The position numbers and the translations under genes were made by a program. DNA of 64,000 nucleotides, taken from contig CAWAZL010000002.1 of the NCBI GenBank assembly GCA_963786495.1, forward strand, positions 62,001 to 126,000, read 5' to 3'. Numbering within the stretch: the first letter of the stretch is position 1; each line of letters starts with the position of its first letter. The notes below the pieces were generated by a model, which had not been told where the DNA came from, searched no databases, and saw nothing but the letters and a program-made list of their open reading frames with translations. Positions 11,986-23,479 of this stretch are shown piece by piece. This stretch comes from JALZKA01 sp963786495. Its GTDB lineage: Bacteria; Actinomycetota; Thermoleophilia; Solirubrobacterales; 70-9.

Positions 11986-12354
11986 ATGATCTTTCGGTGT
12001 CACTTCTGCTCGTGCGAGCCGGACGCTCTCACGCAGGTCTCGATCGAACGCCAGCTCTTGAACCATCGCTTCGGCGAGTACGTGGACGCGGGCCCCGGCG
12101 CATGGCTCATCTGGCACGGGCGAGGGCCGTACGGACCGAACCTCTACGCCTGCGGCGACCACCGCTCGGACCTTCGCGCCTATCTCATGAAGCATCACGC
12201 CGGGCCGCACACGAAGTCAACGCGGACCAACCCGAGCCTCCCGCCCGACGACTATGCGATGGCACGCCGCAGGGCTCGATATCAGGGCTACGCGAGCCCG
12301 CTGCGCAACGGCCCGGAACCGTCCGGGCCAATGCCCGAGCGGGAGAATCGCTAG
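11986..12354 (+). CDS. Small conserved Cys/His-containing protein, function unknown
   Basis: The roughly 122-residue protein begins MIFRCHFCSCEPD. A Cys-x2-Cys-x-Cys cluster near the start and a later CGDHRSDLRAYLMKHH suggest a metal-binding site of Cys and His residues. In between is RFGEYVDAGPGAWLIWHGRGPYGPNLYAC. In-frame alternative starts exist at 11959 (ATG) and 11974 (GTG); the ATG at 11986 is chosen because the conserved-looking sequence begins there. It is divergent from dus and convergent with coaX, overlapping the coaX stop by 4 bases. No enzyme family was recognised. Confidence 0.65.
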   Translation: MIFRCHFCSCEPDALTQVSIERQLLNHRFGEYVDAGPGAWLIWHGRGPYGPNLYACGDHRSDLRAYLMKHHAGPHTKSTRTNPSLPPDDYAMARRRARYQGYASPLRNGPEPSGPMPERENR

Positions 12355-13121
12355 TCGGCGTTCCGCTCCCAGATGAGCCGCAGGCCCGTGAGCGTCAGGA
12401 GCTCGTCGATCTCGGAGATGGTTTCGCAGTAGGGGACGATCGATGCGGCCAGGCCGCCTGTCGCGATGATCGGCGTGCCCTCCCCCAGCTCCTCGAGGAT
12501 CCGCCGCGCGACGCCATCGATCAGCCCGGCGAAGCCGAACACCACGCCGGACTCGATCGCCGAGCGCGTCGACTTGCCGATGGCGGCCTCCGGTTTGGCG
12601 AGGTCGATCTGCGGGATCCTGGCCCCGCGTTGAGCGAGCGCGGTGAGCGAGATCTCGACTCCCGGCGCGATGGCACCGCCCAAGTACTCGCCGGCGGCCG
12701 AGACGGCGTCGAAGTTGATGCCGGTTCCGAAGTCGACGACAACGCAGGCGCCCTCAAACCGCTCGTACGCCGCGACCGCGTTGACCAGGCGGTCCGCGCC
12801 GACCTCGTACGGGTTGTCGATGCGAATGGGCATCCCGGTCCGGATCCCGGGTCCGACGAGGAGGCAGTCGCTGCCGTCGAGGTAGCGCTCACACAGCGTC
12901 ATGTACTGGTTCCCCAGCGGCGGGACGACAGAGGACACGCAGATCGCGTCCACGCCATGAAAGTCCAGGCCGCTCAGCTCCATGAAGCCCGAGACCCGCT
13001 CGGCGATCTCGTCCGAGGTCATTCCGGCACGCGTCTGGAAGCGCCAGCTTTCGCGCAGGTCGGCGCCCTCGAACGCGCCGAGGTGCGTCTGGGTGTTGCC
13101 GACGTCGACCGCGAGAAGCAT
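12351..13121 (-). CDS. coaX: Type III pantothenate kinase
   Basis: CoaX phosphorylates pantothenate, the first committed step of coenzyme A synthesis, and unlike CoaA is not feedback-inhibited by CoA. The 256-residue ASKHA-fold protein shows the phosphate-binding DVGNTQT at the N-terminus, the hallmark NPYEVGADRLVNAVAAY segment, VVDFGTGINFD for ATP/Asp chemistry, and GGAIAPGVEIS. The ATG at 13121 places DVGNT at residues 6-10 as usual. It ends against the plus-strand small gene with a 4-base overlap. In Bacillus coaX also lies close to ftsH and the fol genes. Confidence 0.95.
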   Translation of the reverse strand: MLLAVDVGNTQTHLGAFEGADLRESWRFQTRAGMTSDEIAERVSGFMELSGLDFHGVDAICVSSVVPPLGNQYMTLCERYLDGSDCLLVGPGIRTGMPIRIDNPYEVGADRLVNAVAAYERFEGACVVVDFGTGINFDAVSAAGEYLGGAIAPGVEISLTALAQRGARIPQIDLAKPEAAIGKSTRSAIESGVVFGFAGLIDGVARRILEELGEGTPIIATGGLAASIVPYCETISEIDELLTLTGLRLIWERNAD

Positions 13122-13131
13122 GAGCGAAGTA

Positions 13132-13150
13132 TGAGGGGTCAGACCCCTCA
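13132..13150. repeat. Short perfect palindrome (GGGGTC/GACCCC type)
   Basis: TGAGGGGTC and GACCCCTCA flank a single central A, making a 19-base perfect palindrome just upstream of coaX and of the divergent GST-like gene. The core GGGGTCAGACCCC recurs at 37966-37978. It may be a dispersed intergenic repeat rather than an operator. Confidence 0.7.
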
Positions 13151-13190
13151 CGGAACGCACACGATTCGCTTCTGACAGACTGCCGCCGTC

Positions 13191-13940
13191 ATGTCCCGCG
13201 CGACTCTCTACGTGATTCCCGGCTCCCATCCCGCCATGGCGGCGCGGCGCATGCTCGAGCACAAGGGGATCGACTACAAGCGCCGCGACCTCATGCCCGT
13301 CGTCAGCCGCGGCGTCCTGAAGGTCATGCGGTTTCCAGGCATCACGATCCCATCGCTCCGCATCGACGGGCGGCGAATCACCGGCTCCCGGGAGATCGCC
13401 GAGGCGCTGGACGAGATCAAGCCCGACCCTCCACTCTTCCCCGCCGACCCCGCCCAGCGGGTCCAGGTCGAGGACGCCGAGCGCTGGGGCAACGAGATCC
13501 TTCAGGACGGGACACGGCGCATCCTCTGGAACTCGATCAAGCGCGACCGCAAGCCGCTTCGCTCATACCTCGACGGCGCGAAGATCGGCGTCCCGCACGG
13601 ATTGGCCGTCGCGACCGCCGCGCCGATCATCGCCGCCGAGTTGCGGATCAACGATGTGACCGACGAGGCTGTCGAGGCCGATCTGGCTGCCTTTCCGGGC
13701 TGGCTCGACCGCATCGACGACTGGATCGAGGGCGGCGTGCTCGGCGGCGATCCTCCGAACGCGGCCGACTTCCAGATCGCGTCGGCCCTCGGGCTTGCGA
13801 TGACGATGGACGATTTGCGCCCCGCGATCGAGAATCGATCCGCGGGCCAGCTCGCGAATCGCCTGGTGCCGGGGTTCCCTGGCAAGGTCCCGCCGATCCT
13901 GCCGGCGGAGTGGCTCGAGCCGCTTACTGGCTCCAGCTAG
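13191..13940 (+). CDS. Glutathione S-transferase-like protein
   Basis: The 249-residue protein has a thioredoxin-like N-terminal domain (ATLYVIPGSHPAMAARRML, then ITIPSLRIDG and the ITGSREIAEALDE that in GSTs binds the gamma-glutamyl group). An all-helical C-terminal half follows, with PNAADFQIASALG resembling the GST N-capping box. The usual catalytic Ser, Tyr or Cys early in the sequence is not obvious; Ser 12 in the GSHP segment is a candidate. Actinobacteria generally lack glutathione, so the thiol partner is uncertain. It is divergent from coaX and convergent with folK, overlapping by 17 bases. Confidence 0.72.
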   Translation: MSRATLYVIPGSHPAMAARRMLEHKGIDYKRRDLMPVVSRGVLKVMRFPGITIPSLRIDGRRITGSREIAEALDEIKPDPPLFPADPAQRVQVEDAERWGNEILQDGTRRILWNSIKRDRKPLRSYLDGAKIGVPHGLAVATAAPIIAAELRINDVTDEAVEADLAAFPGWLDRIDDWIEGGVLGGDPPNAADFQIASALGLAMTMDDLRPAIENRSAGQLANRLVPGFPGKVPPILPAEWLEPLTGSS

Positions 13941-14436
13941 GCACCTCGCCGACTCGCTCGACTCGCGGCCCTTCGCGCAGGGCCTCCGCATATCCGGAGA
14001 TGCGCTCCCCGGTGGGCAAGGTGAGCTCGGGATCCAACTCGAGGAGCGGCGCGAGGACGAAGAGCCGGCCGGTCACTTCGGCGTGCGGCAACGTGAGCCG
14101 CTCGTGCTCGAGTTCGATCTCGCCCAGGAGCAACAGGTCCACGTCGATCGGGCGGGGCCCGTGGCGGGGCCCGGCGAAGACGCGGCCAAGCTCGACCTCG
14201 ACCGCCTTGCAGACGTCGAGGAGATCGAGGGGGTCGAGGCCGGTGGAGATGCGCGCGGCCGCGTTCAGGAAGTCGGGCTGGTCGAGGATCTCGCCGACCG
14301 GCTCAGTCTCATAAAGCGACGAGACTGCTTCGACTGTGGCGCCCTGCCTGCCAAGCAGCTCGAGCGCCTTCGTGATGTTCTCAGCGCGCTCGCCGACGTT
14401 CGAGCCCAGGCCGAGGTAGCCGGTCCTGACCGTCAA
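13924..14436 (-). CDS. folK: 2-amino-4-hydroxy-6-hydroxymethyldihydropteridine pyrophosphokinase
   Basis: HPPK transfers pyrophosphate from ATP to the pterin alcohol in folate synthesis. The 170-residue protein has GYLGLGSNVGERAENI at the start, SSLYETEPVG, and the signature GPRHGPRPIDVDLLLLG with the metal-binding Asp pair, then LTLPHAEVTGRLFVLAPL. It overlaps the end of folB by 4 bases (14433-14436), a typical translational coupling. folP lies further upstream on the same strand after an inserted dehydrogenase-like gene. Confidence 0.95.
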   Translation of the reverse strand: MTVRTGYLGLGSNVGERAENITKALELLGRQGATVEAVSSLYETEPVGEILDQPDFLNAAARISTGLDPLDLLDVCKAVEVELGRVFAGPRHGPRPIDVDLLLLGEIELEHERLTLPHAEVTGRLFVLAPLLELDPELTLPTGERISGYAEALREGPRVERVGEVPSWSQ

Positions 14437-14852
14437 TCGTCCTCGTCGTCCTCCGGCGGGTCAAGCGGGCGCTCGACCAGGACCTCGACCGCGACCTCCT
14501 CGATCGCCAGCGGGAGCGGCGGCTCTGGCTTCGTGGCGCGCACGCGCACCCGCTCGCAGCCATAACGCTCCATCAGGCGTTCGCCAACGACGTGGGCGAG
14601 GCGCTCGAGCGTGCGGTAACTCCGCTCGGTCGCGGCCAGCGCAACGATGTCCGCGACGTCTCCGTAATCGATCGTGTCCTCCACCCGGTCGGTGAGAACG
14701 GCGTCGCAGTCCGGGACGTCGAAGGTGACATCGAACTCCAGGCGCTGGCCGATCTCCTGCTCGGCGTCGGAGACCCCGTGGTGCGTGTAGATGGAGAGTC
14801 CGCGAAGCTCCACATCCACGCTGACATCGAAGGGGTTGCGGCCAGCCTCCAT
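14433..14852 (-). CDS. folB: Dihydroneopterin aldolase
   Basis: FolB cleaves dihydroneopterin to 6-hydroxymethyldihydropterin and glycolaldehyde. The 139-residue protein shows VELRGLSIYTHHGVSDAEQE with the conserved Gly-Val-x-x-x-Glu near the N-terminus, DTIDYGDVADIV, and RTLERLAHVVGERLM. The acidic tail (PPEDDEDD) is a little longer than in most homologues. The ATG at 14852 is chosen because it leaves a normal-length N-terminus before the first strand. It is coupled to folK by a 4-base overlap and divergent from the acyl-CoA dehydrogenase-like gene, with only 23 bases between starts. Confidence 0.94.
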   Translation of the reverse strand: MEAGRNPFDVSVDVELRGLSIYTHHGVSDAEQEIGQRLEFDVTFDVPDCDAVLTDRVEDTIDYGDVADIVALAATERSYRTLERLAHVVGERLMERYGCERVRVRATKPEPPLPLAIEEVAVEVLVERPLDPPEDDEDD

Positions 14853-14875
14853 GGCGCCAATGTACCTTGACTCGC

Positions 14876-16000
14876 ATGGGCGACGAGGTGCTTGACGCGG
14901 CGGAGGGCCTTGCCTCGATCGGCGCTGAGCATGCTGGTCGTTCCGAGAGCGAGCGAACCCTTGCACCCGACGTGGCCGAAGCGCTTGCTGCCTCGCCGCT
15001 CCCTTCGATGCTCGTCCCGGCCTCGCTCGGCGGCGGTGAGCGGTCGCCCGGCGAGATGGTCGCGGCGCTGGACCTGGTCGCCCGCGGGGACGCCTCGACA
15101 GCGTGGTGCGCGATGGTCGCCGCGACGAGCGGCCTCGTCTCGGCCTACGTCGATGAGGACTTCGCGCGTGTGGCGTTCGGGCCTCCCGCGGTTGGCGGTG
15201 GCGTCTACGCGCCGATGGGCAGGGCAACGCGCGACGGCGACGAGTTCGTGCTCTCGGGACGCTGGCCGTTCGGAAGCGGCTGCAAGCACGCGACAACGCT
15301 GCTGGGCGGGGCGACGATCGAAGGCGACGACGGGCCGGTGCGGGCGATGGTCTTCGCGGCGTCGGCCGCCGAGATCCACGACACCTGGGAGACAACAGGC
15401 CTTCGAGGCACCGGTAGCCACGACTTCGAGGTCGCTGATCTCCGCGTGCCGGCCGGCCACAGCGCATCGTTGTCCAGCGACCGCCCGCGGCACGATGGGC
15501 CGCTGTACGCGTTTCCGCCGTTCGGCCTCCTCGCGCTCGGGATCGCCGGGGTCGCGATGGGAATCGCCGCCGGCGCCATCGAGGACCTGGTCGAGCTCGC
15601 CACCGCGAAGAAGCCCGGCGGGTCAAAGCGGACGCTCGCCGAGCGATCGAGCACCCAGGAGAGCGTGGCCAGAGCCACGGCCCTCGTCGGATCGGCTCGA
15701 ACCTGGGTTGACGACGCCATCGGCAAGGCCTGGGACGCCGCTTCCGAGAGCGGTGAGATTCCAGACGTGGCGCGAGCGAAGCTCAGGCTCGCCGCGACGC
15801 ACGCGACGCGCTCGGCCGCCGAAGCGGTGGATCTCATGTACGAGGCGGGCGGCGGGACGGCGATCTATACGCGCAGCCCGCTGGAGCGACGGTTCCGCGA
15901 CATCCATACGGCGAAGGCCCACATGATGGTCTCGCCGGCAAGCCTTGAGCTCGCGGGCCGCATCCGCCTTGGGCTCGAAACGGACACCTCGCAACTGTGA
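14876..16000 (+). CDS. Acyl-CoA dehydrogenase-fold flavoprotein (group D monooxygenase-like)
   Basis: The 374-residue protein follows the acyl-CoA dehydrogenase plan: helical N-terminal part with the LVARGDASTAWCAMV segment, middle beta domain (FVLSGRWPFGSGCKHATTLL), and helical C-terminal domain ending in VDLMYEAGGGTAIYTRSPLERRFRDIHTAKAH. The Gly-Ser-Gly-Cys turn and the Arg-Asp-Ile-His end are typical of flavin-dependent hydroxylases such as HsaA and of related desulfurisation or nitroalkane enzymes, rather than true fatty acyl-CoA dehydrogenases. The usual catalytic Glu was not identified. The substrate is unknown. It is inserted between folB and folP on the opposite strand. Confidence 0.78.
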   Translation: MGDEVLDAAEGLASIGAEHAGRSESERTLAPDVAEALAASPLPSMLVPASLGGGERSPGEMVAALDLVARGDASTAWCAMVAATSGLVSAYVDEDFARVAFGPPAVGGGVYAPMGRATRDGDEFVLSGRWPFGSGCKHATTLLGGATIEGDDGPVRAMVFAASAAEIHDTWETTGLRGTGSHDFEVADLRVPAGHSASLSSDRPRHDGPLYAFPPFGLLALGIAGVAMGIAAGAIEDLVELATAKKPGGSKRTLAERSSTQESVARATALVGSARTWVDDAIGKAWDAASESGEIPDVARAKLRLAATHATRSAAEAVDLMYEAGGGTAIYTRSPLERRFRDIHTAKAHMMVSPASLELAGRIRLGLETDTSQL

Positions 16001-16025
16001 GGTGCCTGGCACCGTGCCTGGCACC
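16001..16025. repeat. GTGCCTGGCAC-type repeat, copy 1
   Basis: This begins immediately after the TGA stop of the dehydrogenase-like gene and consists of GGTGCCTGGCACC followed by GTGCCTGGCACC. Each half is itself nearly palindromic. Related units lie at 23435-23459 and 57059-57083. The trailing GGGTCA also occurs beside the copy at 23435. Confidence 0.75.
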
Positions 16026-16028
16026 GGG

Positions 16029-16904
16029 TCAGGCGGCGCGAAACTCTTCCATCGCTGCGGCGCACTCGTCGAGGCGTGATTCGACGGCTTCGCGTGAGGT
16101 CGCGTCCTTGTTTTGGAGGTAGAACAGGCAGCGGGTGGTGCCCGCTTCGGCCCAGCGCTCATACGCGGCCGGGTCCGCCGGAAAGCCCCAGACGGGCGGG
16201 ACGCCCCAGATCGTGATCGGGATGCGGTCGCGACCCGCCTCGGCCGCCTTGGCCTGCAGTGTCTCCATGCGGCCGGCGAGCTTTTCGACATCGCCCAGGA
16301 AGTTCGGGATCCAGGCGTCGCCAAAGGCGATCACCCGGTCATAAACGGTCTTGCCGTTCCCGCCGACGAGCACGGGCGGATGCGGCTGCTGGGTCGGCTT
16401 CGGCCACGACCAGATCCGGTCGAAGTCCACGTGCTTGCCGTGGTAGCTCGCCTCCTCGGAGGTCCAGATCTCCTTCATCGCCTCGACCCGCTCGCGCATC
16501 AGGCCGAAGCGCCGGCCGGGATCAGTGCCGTGGTTTCGCATCTCCTCCAGGTTCCATCCTGCGCCGACCCCGAAGAGGAAGCGTCCGCCGGAGACGCGGT
16601 CGAGGGTCGCAACCTCCTTCGCGCACATGATCGGGTCGCGCTCGACGATGAGGCTGAGCCCCGTGCCCACCTTCAGGTCCTTCGTCGCGCAGGCCGCGAC
16701 GGTCAGCGCGACGAACGGGTCAAGGATGCGCCGGTACTCCTCCGGCAGCTCGCCCCCGGCCGGATAGGGCGTCTCCCGCGAGGCCGGGATGTGGGTGTGC
16801 TCGGTGAAGAAGAGCGACTCGAACCCGCGCTCCTCGCACATTCGCGCGAGCTCGTCGGGGGCGATCGTCTGGTCGGTGGGGAACGTGGCGACGCCGAAGT
16901 CCAT
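16029..16904 (-). CDS. LLM-class F420-dependent oxidoreductase
   Basis: The 291-residue luciferase-like TIM barrel starts MDFGVATFPTDQTI. It shows GFESLFFTEHTHIPAS, KVGTGLSLIVERDP, the RFLFGVGAGWNLEEM signature of coenzyme F420-dependent enzymes, and PPVLVGGNGKTVYDRV. It is probably a hydride-transfer oxidoreductase; the substrate is not deducible. The ATG at 16904 overlaps the folP stop (TGATG), implying translational coupling. The last residues are helical and match family length. It is convergent with the dehydrogenase-like gene, and a GTGCCTGGCAC repeat fills the gap. Confidence 0.88.
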   Translation of the reverse strand: MDFGVATFPTDQTIAPDELARMCEERGFESLFFTEHTHIPASRETPYPAGGELPEEYRRILDPFVALTVAACATKDLKVGTGLSLIVERDPIMCAKEVATLDRVSGGRFLFGVGAGWNLEEMRNHGTDPGRRFGLMRERVEAMKEIWTSEEASYHGKHVDFDRIWSWPKPTQQPHPPVLVGGNGKTVYDRVIAFGDAWIPNFLGDVEKLAGRMETLQAKAAEAGRDRIPITIWGVPPVWGFPADPAAYERWAEAGTTRCLFYLQNKDATSREAVESRLDECAAAMEEFRAA

Positions 16905-17700
16905 CAGCTCACAGCCTTCCACGATCGGCGGCCGAGCAGCGCCTCGGCCACGTCGAGCGCCTCCCGCACTTCGGCGACGTCGTGGACGCGGAAAGCGTCG
17001 GCGCCGTTTAGGAGGGCGAGCACGTTAGAGGCGACGGTGCCGCCAACCCGCTCGTCCGCTTCGCGTCCCGTGATCGCGCCGATGAAGCGCTTGCGCGACG
17101 TGCCGACGATGATCGGGCGACCCAGGTCGCGGAACTCGCCGAGGCGGCGCAGCAGCTCGAGGTTGTGCTCGAGCGTCTTGCCGAAGCCGATGCCGGGGTC
17201 GATCCAGATGCGCTCCTCTGAGACACCGGCAGCGACGGCCGACTCGACGCGCTCGGCGAGGAACGCCTTGACGTCGTCTACGACATCGTCATAGCGCGGG
17301 TCCTCCTGCATCGTCCGCGGCGTGCCGAGCATGTGCATCAGGACGACATCGCAGTCGCGTTCGCCGCAGAGGCCGGCAATGTCGGGGTCACCTCGAAAGG
17401 CGGTCACGTCGTTGACGATGCCGGCGCCGGCATCGAGCGCCGCCGCCGCGACCGCGGCCTTCGACGTGTCGATGGAGACCGCGTGGCCCGCGCCTGCCAG
17501 CGCCCTGACGACGGGCTCCGTGCGCCGCACCTCTTCCTCGGCGCCGACGGGCTCAGCTCCGGGCCGTGTTGACTCGCCCCCGACGTCCAGGACGTCCGCT
17601 CCCGCCGCGGCGAGCTCTAGCCGTGAGCGATCGCCGCCCCGGCGTCGAGGTAGAGCCCGCCGTCGGAGAACGAGTCCGGCGTGACGTTGACGATCCCCAT
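16904..17700 (-). CDS. folP: Dihydropteroate synthase (frameshifted)
   Basis: FolP condenses hydroxymethyldihydropterin pyrophosphate with p-aminobenzoate and is the sulfonamide target. The N-terminal strand MGIVNVTPDSFSDGG is in one frame. After GAAIAHG a stop appears, and the rest continues in another frame from RLELAAAGADVLDVGGEST onward, with VSIDTSKAAV, GAGIVNDVTAF, VLMHMLGTPRTMQ, WIDPGIGFGKTLEHN and GTSRKRFIG all recognisable. One indel near 17620 restores an ordinary protein of about 265 residues. The start may lie a few codons upstream (GTG). It is co-transcribed with the F420-type oxidoreductase through a TGATG overlap. Confidence 0.93.
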
Positions 17701-17834
17701 GATCCGCACGACGATGAGGCTAATCGGGGCCAGCGTCCGCCGAATAGATGTATGTTGCGCTGCCGTCAGGCCAGGGGGACGGCGCGCGCGTTGCGTCGTT
17801 GGCATTACCAGGGGGAACAGAGGGGCAGTGGGAT

Positions 17835-20754
17835 ATGCGGCGAAAGCTACGTGGCGTCGGCAGTTGCGGCGGCGGTTGGTCTTGGTGGGGGCGCGGCGGC
17901 TGAGACTGCCCTTGCGGCGAAGAAGCCGGACCTGAGAGTCACGTCTGTCACCGCAGAAGCAGACGCCGTGCCCGGCGGCTCGCTCGCGGTCGACGACAGC
18001 ACAAAAAACGTCGGCAAGAAGACTGCCAAAGCTTCTCTAACAGGCTTCTTTCTCTCGGCCGACGCGGTCAAGGATCCGGGCGACACGCAGCTCATCGGCA
18101 CCAGGGTTGTTCCCAAGCTCCGCAAGAAGAAGAGCTCTAGCGGCTCGAGCCAACCCGGGGTGCCTGCGTCCCTCGATCCCGGCACCTACAACCTGATCGC
18201 ATGCGCCGATGTCGCCGACGAGGTTGCCGAGAAGCGCGAGTCAACAATTGAAGAGCGACCCGCCCGTTGAGATCCATCGTCCAGATCTCGCCCGATGCTC
18301 CGCGTCGACGACGCCCGCTCGACGGCGAATCGAGTTCCCGTCAAACCGGCCCGAGAAACCGGGTTCCGTGGCCCTGTTTACGTCAGCGAATTGTGCGACC
18401 GGCTTCTACGACACCACGACTGCCGACTCCTCTGGTGATTTCCTGTTCATCGCAGCCGTCGAAGACGACTCAACGACCAACTTCAGCGCGGTCGCGGACG
18501 ATGAATCTGGAAACAGGTCCGTTTGCTCGAACACGGTCACTTACGTCGAGGACTCCATCGCGCCGAACGCCCCCAGCCTCGAACTGCTACCGACCCCACC
18601 CGCCAACGACACCACGCCGCACGCGGTCGGCAACGCCGAGGACGGCTCGACCGTGACGCTTTATGCAACCGCTGACTGCAGCGGGTCCGCCGTCGGCACG
18701 GGCCAGGCCTCCGGGGGCTACGTACAACATCGAAACGAGCGTCCCCGACGATTCGAGCACCGACTTCTCTGCCACGGCTACTGACGCAGCCGGCAACCCA
18801 TCGGACTGCTCGACCTCGCACACGTATGTAGAGGACTCAACTGCGCCTGCAGCTCCCACCGATCTCTCCACCTCGCCTGGCTCTCCGGCGGATGACCAGA
18901 CACCCCACGTCCAAGGAGATGGCGAAGAGGACGCGATGGTAAGGCTCTACAAGAGCGCAGATTGCAGCGGGCCCGTGGCGAGCACAGGTCAGGTTGCAGC
19001 GGGTACGTTCGACATCGAGGTTGGGGTGCCCAACGGCTCCTCCACCGAGTTCTCGGTGACTCAGACCGACCCGGCTGGGAACCCGAGCGCCTGCTCGTCG
19101 TCCATTACCTACGTCGAGCTGGACGTCTTGACCGAGGCTGAGCCAAACGGCACCGCCGCGTCGGCCACCGAGCATCCCGGCGGCGGAAACCGGGTCGTTG
19201 CAGCGATCCAGCCGATCGGCGACCTCGACTTTTTCGCTGTCGAGGTCACCCAACCGGGTTCGTCGATCGTCGCCGAGACGTTCGGACCGACCGGCGGCAG
19301 CTGCTTCGACATCGACACGTTCATGAAGTTGTTCGGACCGAACGGGACTACCCAGCTCGTCCAAGACGACGACGACGGCTCCGGCAACTGCTCGAAGATC
19401 GACGGAGCCGTATTCGATCCAGCCGCCTCGAACCTCGCGCCGGGCACGTACTACTTGAGCGTCGAGGAATTCCAGAACAACGCCGAGATCGCCGGGTACC
19501 AGCTGCAGGTCGACGTGGTCCCACCACCGAATGAGGATGAGCCCAACAACTCCTCAGCGTCGGCAACACCGCTTGAGGGAAATCCGGTTCGCATGACGGG
19601 CGCAATCGATCCGCTCGCCGATCAGGACTGGTTCTCGATCACAGTTCCGGAAGGAAGGTCGCTCACCACCGAGACCTTCGACGGATCGGGCTCGACGTGT
19701 CAGCCCTCCGAGAACCACGACACCTTCGTCCAGCTGTACGCGCCGGACGGAACCACTGTTTTGGCATCCGACGATGACGACGGCACCGGCCCCTGCTCGC
19801 TCATCTCGCCGAACTCAGACGCCGGGGCTTCCGGGCTTTCTGCAGGGACATACTTCCTGCGCGTAACTGAGTCGGGAAACAACGGCGTGATCCCCGACTA
19901 CTGGCTCGGAGTGAGCCTGGGATTCAGCCCGAACAACGAGGTCGAGCCGAACAACACCACGAGCCAAGCGGACGCCGCGACGGCGACGACGCCGGACCTG
20001 CTGATCGATTCAGACCGGCGCATCGACGCAAGCGTCGGGGCGCCGGGGGATGTGGATGTCTTCAAGGCTTCGTGGGTGGGCGGTGAAATCGCACGCTTCG
20101 AAACTCTGAACGCGAGCGGCGACGATTGCGATCCGGGCGTTACGCGATGCTCGGCCTCCTCGGCTCCACCGGAACCCAGCTCAAAACGGACAACGGAGCG
20201 GCATCCGAGCCTGCTCGGCCCTGACGGTCGAAGTCCCTGCTGGGACCAGCTATCTCCGGGTGAACGAAATCGGGAACGATGCAGCGATCCCGAAGTATCA
20301 GCTCCGCAGCGAAGTCCTCGCAGACGGGGGTACCGAGTCCGAGCCGAACGACTCGATCGGAGCAGCGACTTCCGTGGCCGGTAGCCAGGTCTACATGGCC
20401 GGTGATCATCAGGCGGAGGCCGACCTCGATGTATTCGCGGTCACTGTCGCCGCCGGCCAGTCGCTTCGCGTGGAGACCATCGAGCCGGCGGCGGGCCCAA
20501 CCTTCGAGACGTGCGAGTCAAACGGTTTGGACACCAGGCTCAGAGTCCTCACGCCTGACGGGAGCCTGCTCGTGACTGACGATGACGACGGACGAGGGTT
20601 CTGCTCGATGGCGGATGGACGAGGAGTTGCCCCCCAAGACGCGGCTCTCCACAACCTGGCTGCCGGGACCTACTTCGTCGAAGTCAGCAAGTCCACCTTC
20701 GCCAACGGCGGCGAGGGGATCTTCGACTACCGCCTCACGATCTCGGTCGAGTAG
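17835..20754 (+). CDS. Large secreted protein with CARDB, Ig-like and PPC domains (frameshifted)
   Basis: After GAGGGG and an ATG at 17835 there is a signal peptide (alanine-rich, broken by an indel near 17855). A CARDB domain follows (KPDLRVTSVTAEADAVPGG to PGTYNLIACADVAD), then three Ig-like repeats, each with SADCSGP-type, STxFSVT-type and TYVEDS-type phrases. At least four PPC repeats come next, starting EPNGTAASA, EPNNSSASA, EPNNTTSQA and EPNDSIGAA and each containing VQDDDDG-like and APGTYYLSV-like strands. Frameshifts are needed near 17855, 18240, 18720 and 20150-20260. The repaired protein is about 970 residues, secreted, and probably a surface or adhesion protein; no enzyme domain is visible. 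It interrupts the conserved ftsH-folP order. Confidence 0.72.
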
Positions 20755-20784
20755 GCCGCCGGGCCGGCCCGGCGCGGCGGATCG

Positions 20785-22755
<1,971 letters not shown>

Positions 22756-22882
22756 GCGGGGCTCCCATGCGAAGGAACCGCCGGAGCGGGACTAAGGCTG
22801 TCTGCCGTGCTCAAAAGAGGCATGAATAAAAGGAATTCGTGGTCCCGCAACGCTTGGATCAGCGTAGCAACGGTTCCTGGTA

Positions 22883-23413
22883 CTACGAACCGTCTAACGC
22901 GGCGACGTAAGGAAGGTTGCGCAGGCGTTGCGCGTGGTCGAGCCCGTACCCGATCGCGAAGCGGTTTGGAATCTCGAATCCCACGTACTTGATCGGCAGG
23001 TCCACGCGCCTGCGCTCTGGCTTCGTAAGGAGCGCGCAAACCTCCAGGGAGCGCGGGTTCCGGGCCCGCAGGTTCTTCATCAGGTAGTGCAAGGTGAGGC
23101 CGGAGTCGATGATGTCCTCGACGATCAGCACCTCGCGGTCCTCGATCGGGGCATCGAGGTCCTTCATGATCCGCACCACGCCTGAGGAGTCCGTCTCCGA
23201 GCCATAGCTCGAGACCGCCATGAAGTCGATCTCGCACGGCACCGTGAGCTCGCGCATCAGGTCGGCGATGAAGAGGACGGCACCCTTCAGCACGCCGACC
23301 ATGAAGAGGTCGCGGCCCTCGTAATCGCGGCTGATCTCTGCCCCCAGGGCAGCGACGCGCGCCTTGAGATCGTCCTCGGAGACGAGGATCTCGCCGATCG
23401 CGGGATCGTTCAC
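22883..23413 (-). CDS. hpt: Hypoxanthine phosphoribosyltransferase
   Basis: This enzyme salvages hypoxanthine and guanine using PRPP. The 176-residue type I phosphoribosyltransferase shows MVGVLKGAVLFIADLMREL, the PRPP-binding VLIVEDIIDSGLTLHYL, RNPRSLEVCALLTKPERRR, and YVGFEIPNRFAIGYGLD near the end. The start is GTG at 23413. It lies between tilS and ftsH, the classic tilS-hpt-ftsH order. A CGGTTC/GAACCG inverted repeat (22871-22892) overlaps its stop codon and could form a weak stem at the end of the message. Confidence 0.95.
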   Translation of the reverse strand: MNDPAIGEILVSEDDLKARVAALGAEISRDYEGRDLFMVGVLKGAVLFIADLMRELTVPCEIDFMAVSSYGSETDSSGVVRIMKDLDAPIEDREVLIVEDIIDSGLTLHYLMKNLRARNPRSLEVCALLTKPERRRVDLPIKYVGFEIPNRFAIGYGLDHAQRLRNLPYVAALDGS

Positions 23414-23434
23414 GGGGCGGAGCCTAAGGGGTCA

Positions 23435-23459
23435 GGTGCCAGGCACGGTGCCTGGCACC
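23435..23459. repeat. GTGCCTGGCAC-type repeat, copy 2
   Basis: This is a perfect palindrome: GGTGCCAGGCAC, one central G, GTGCCTGGCACC. It lies between tilS and hpt and is preceded by GGGGTCA, part of the other dispersed motif in this window. It is not followed by a T-tract. Confidence 0.8.
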
Positions 23460-23479
23460 AGGCGTGACGCCTGTCTCCC

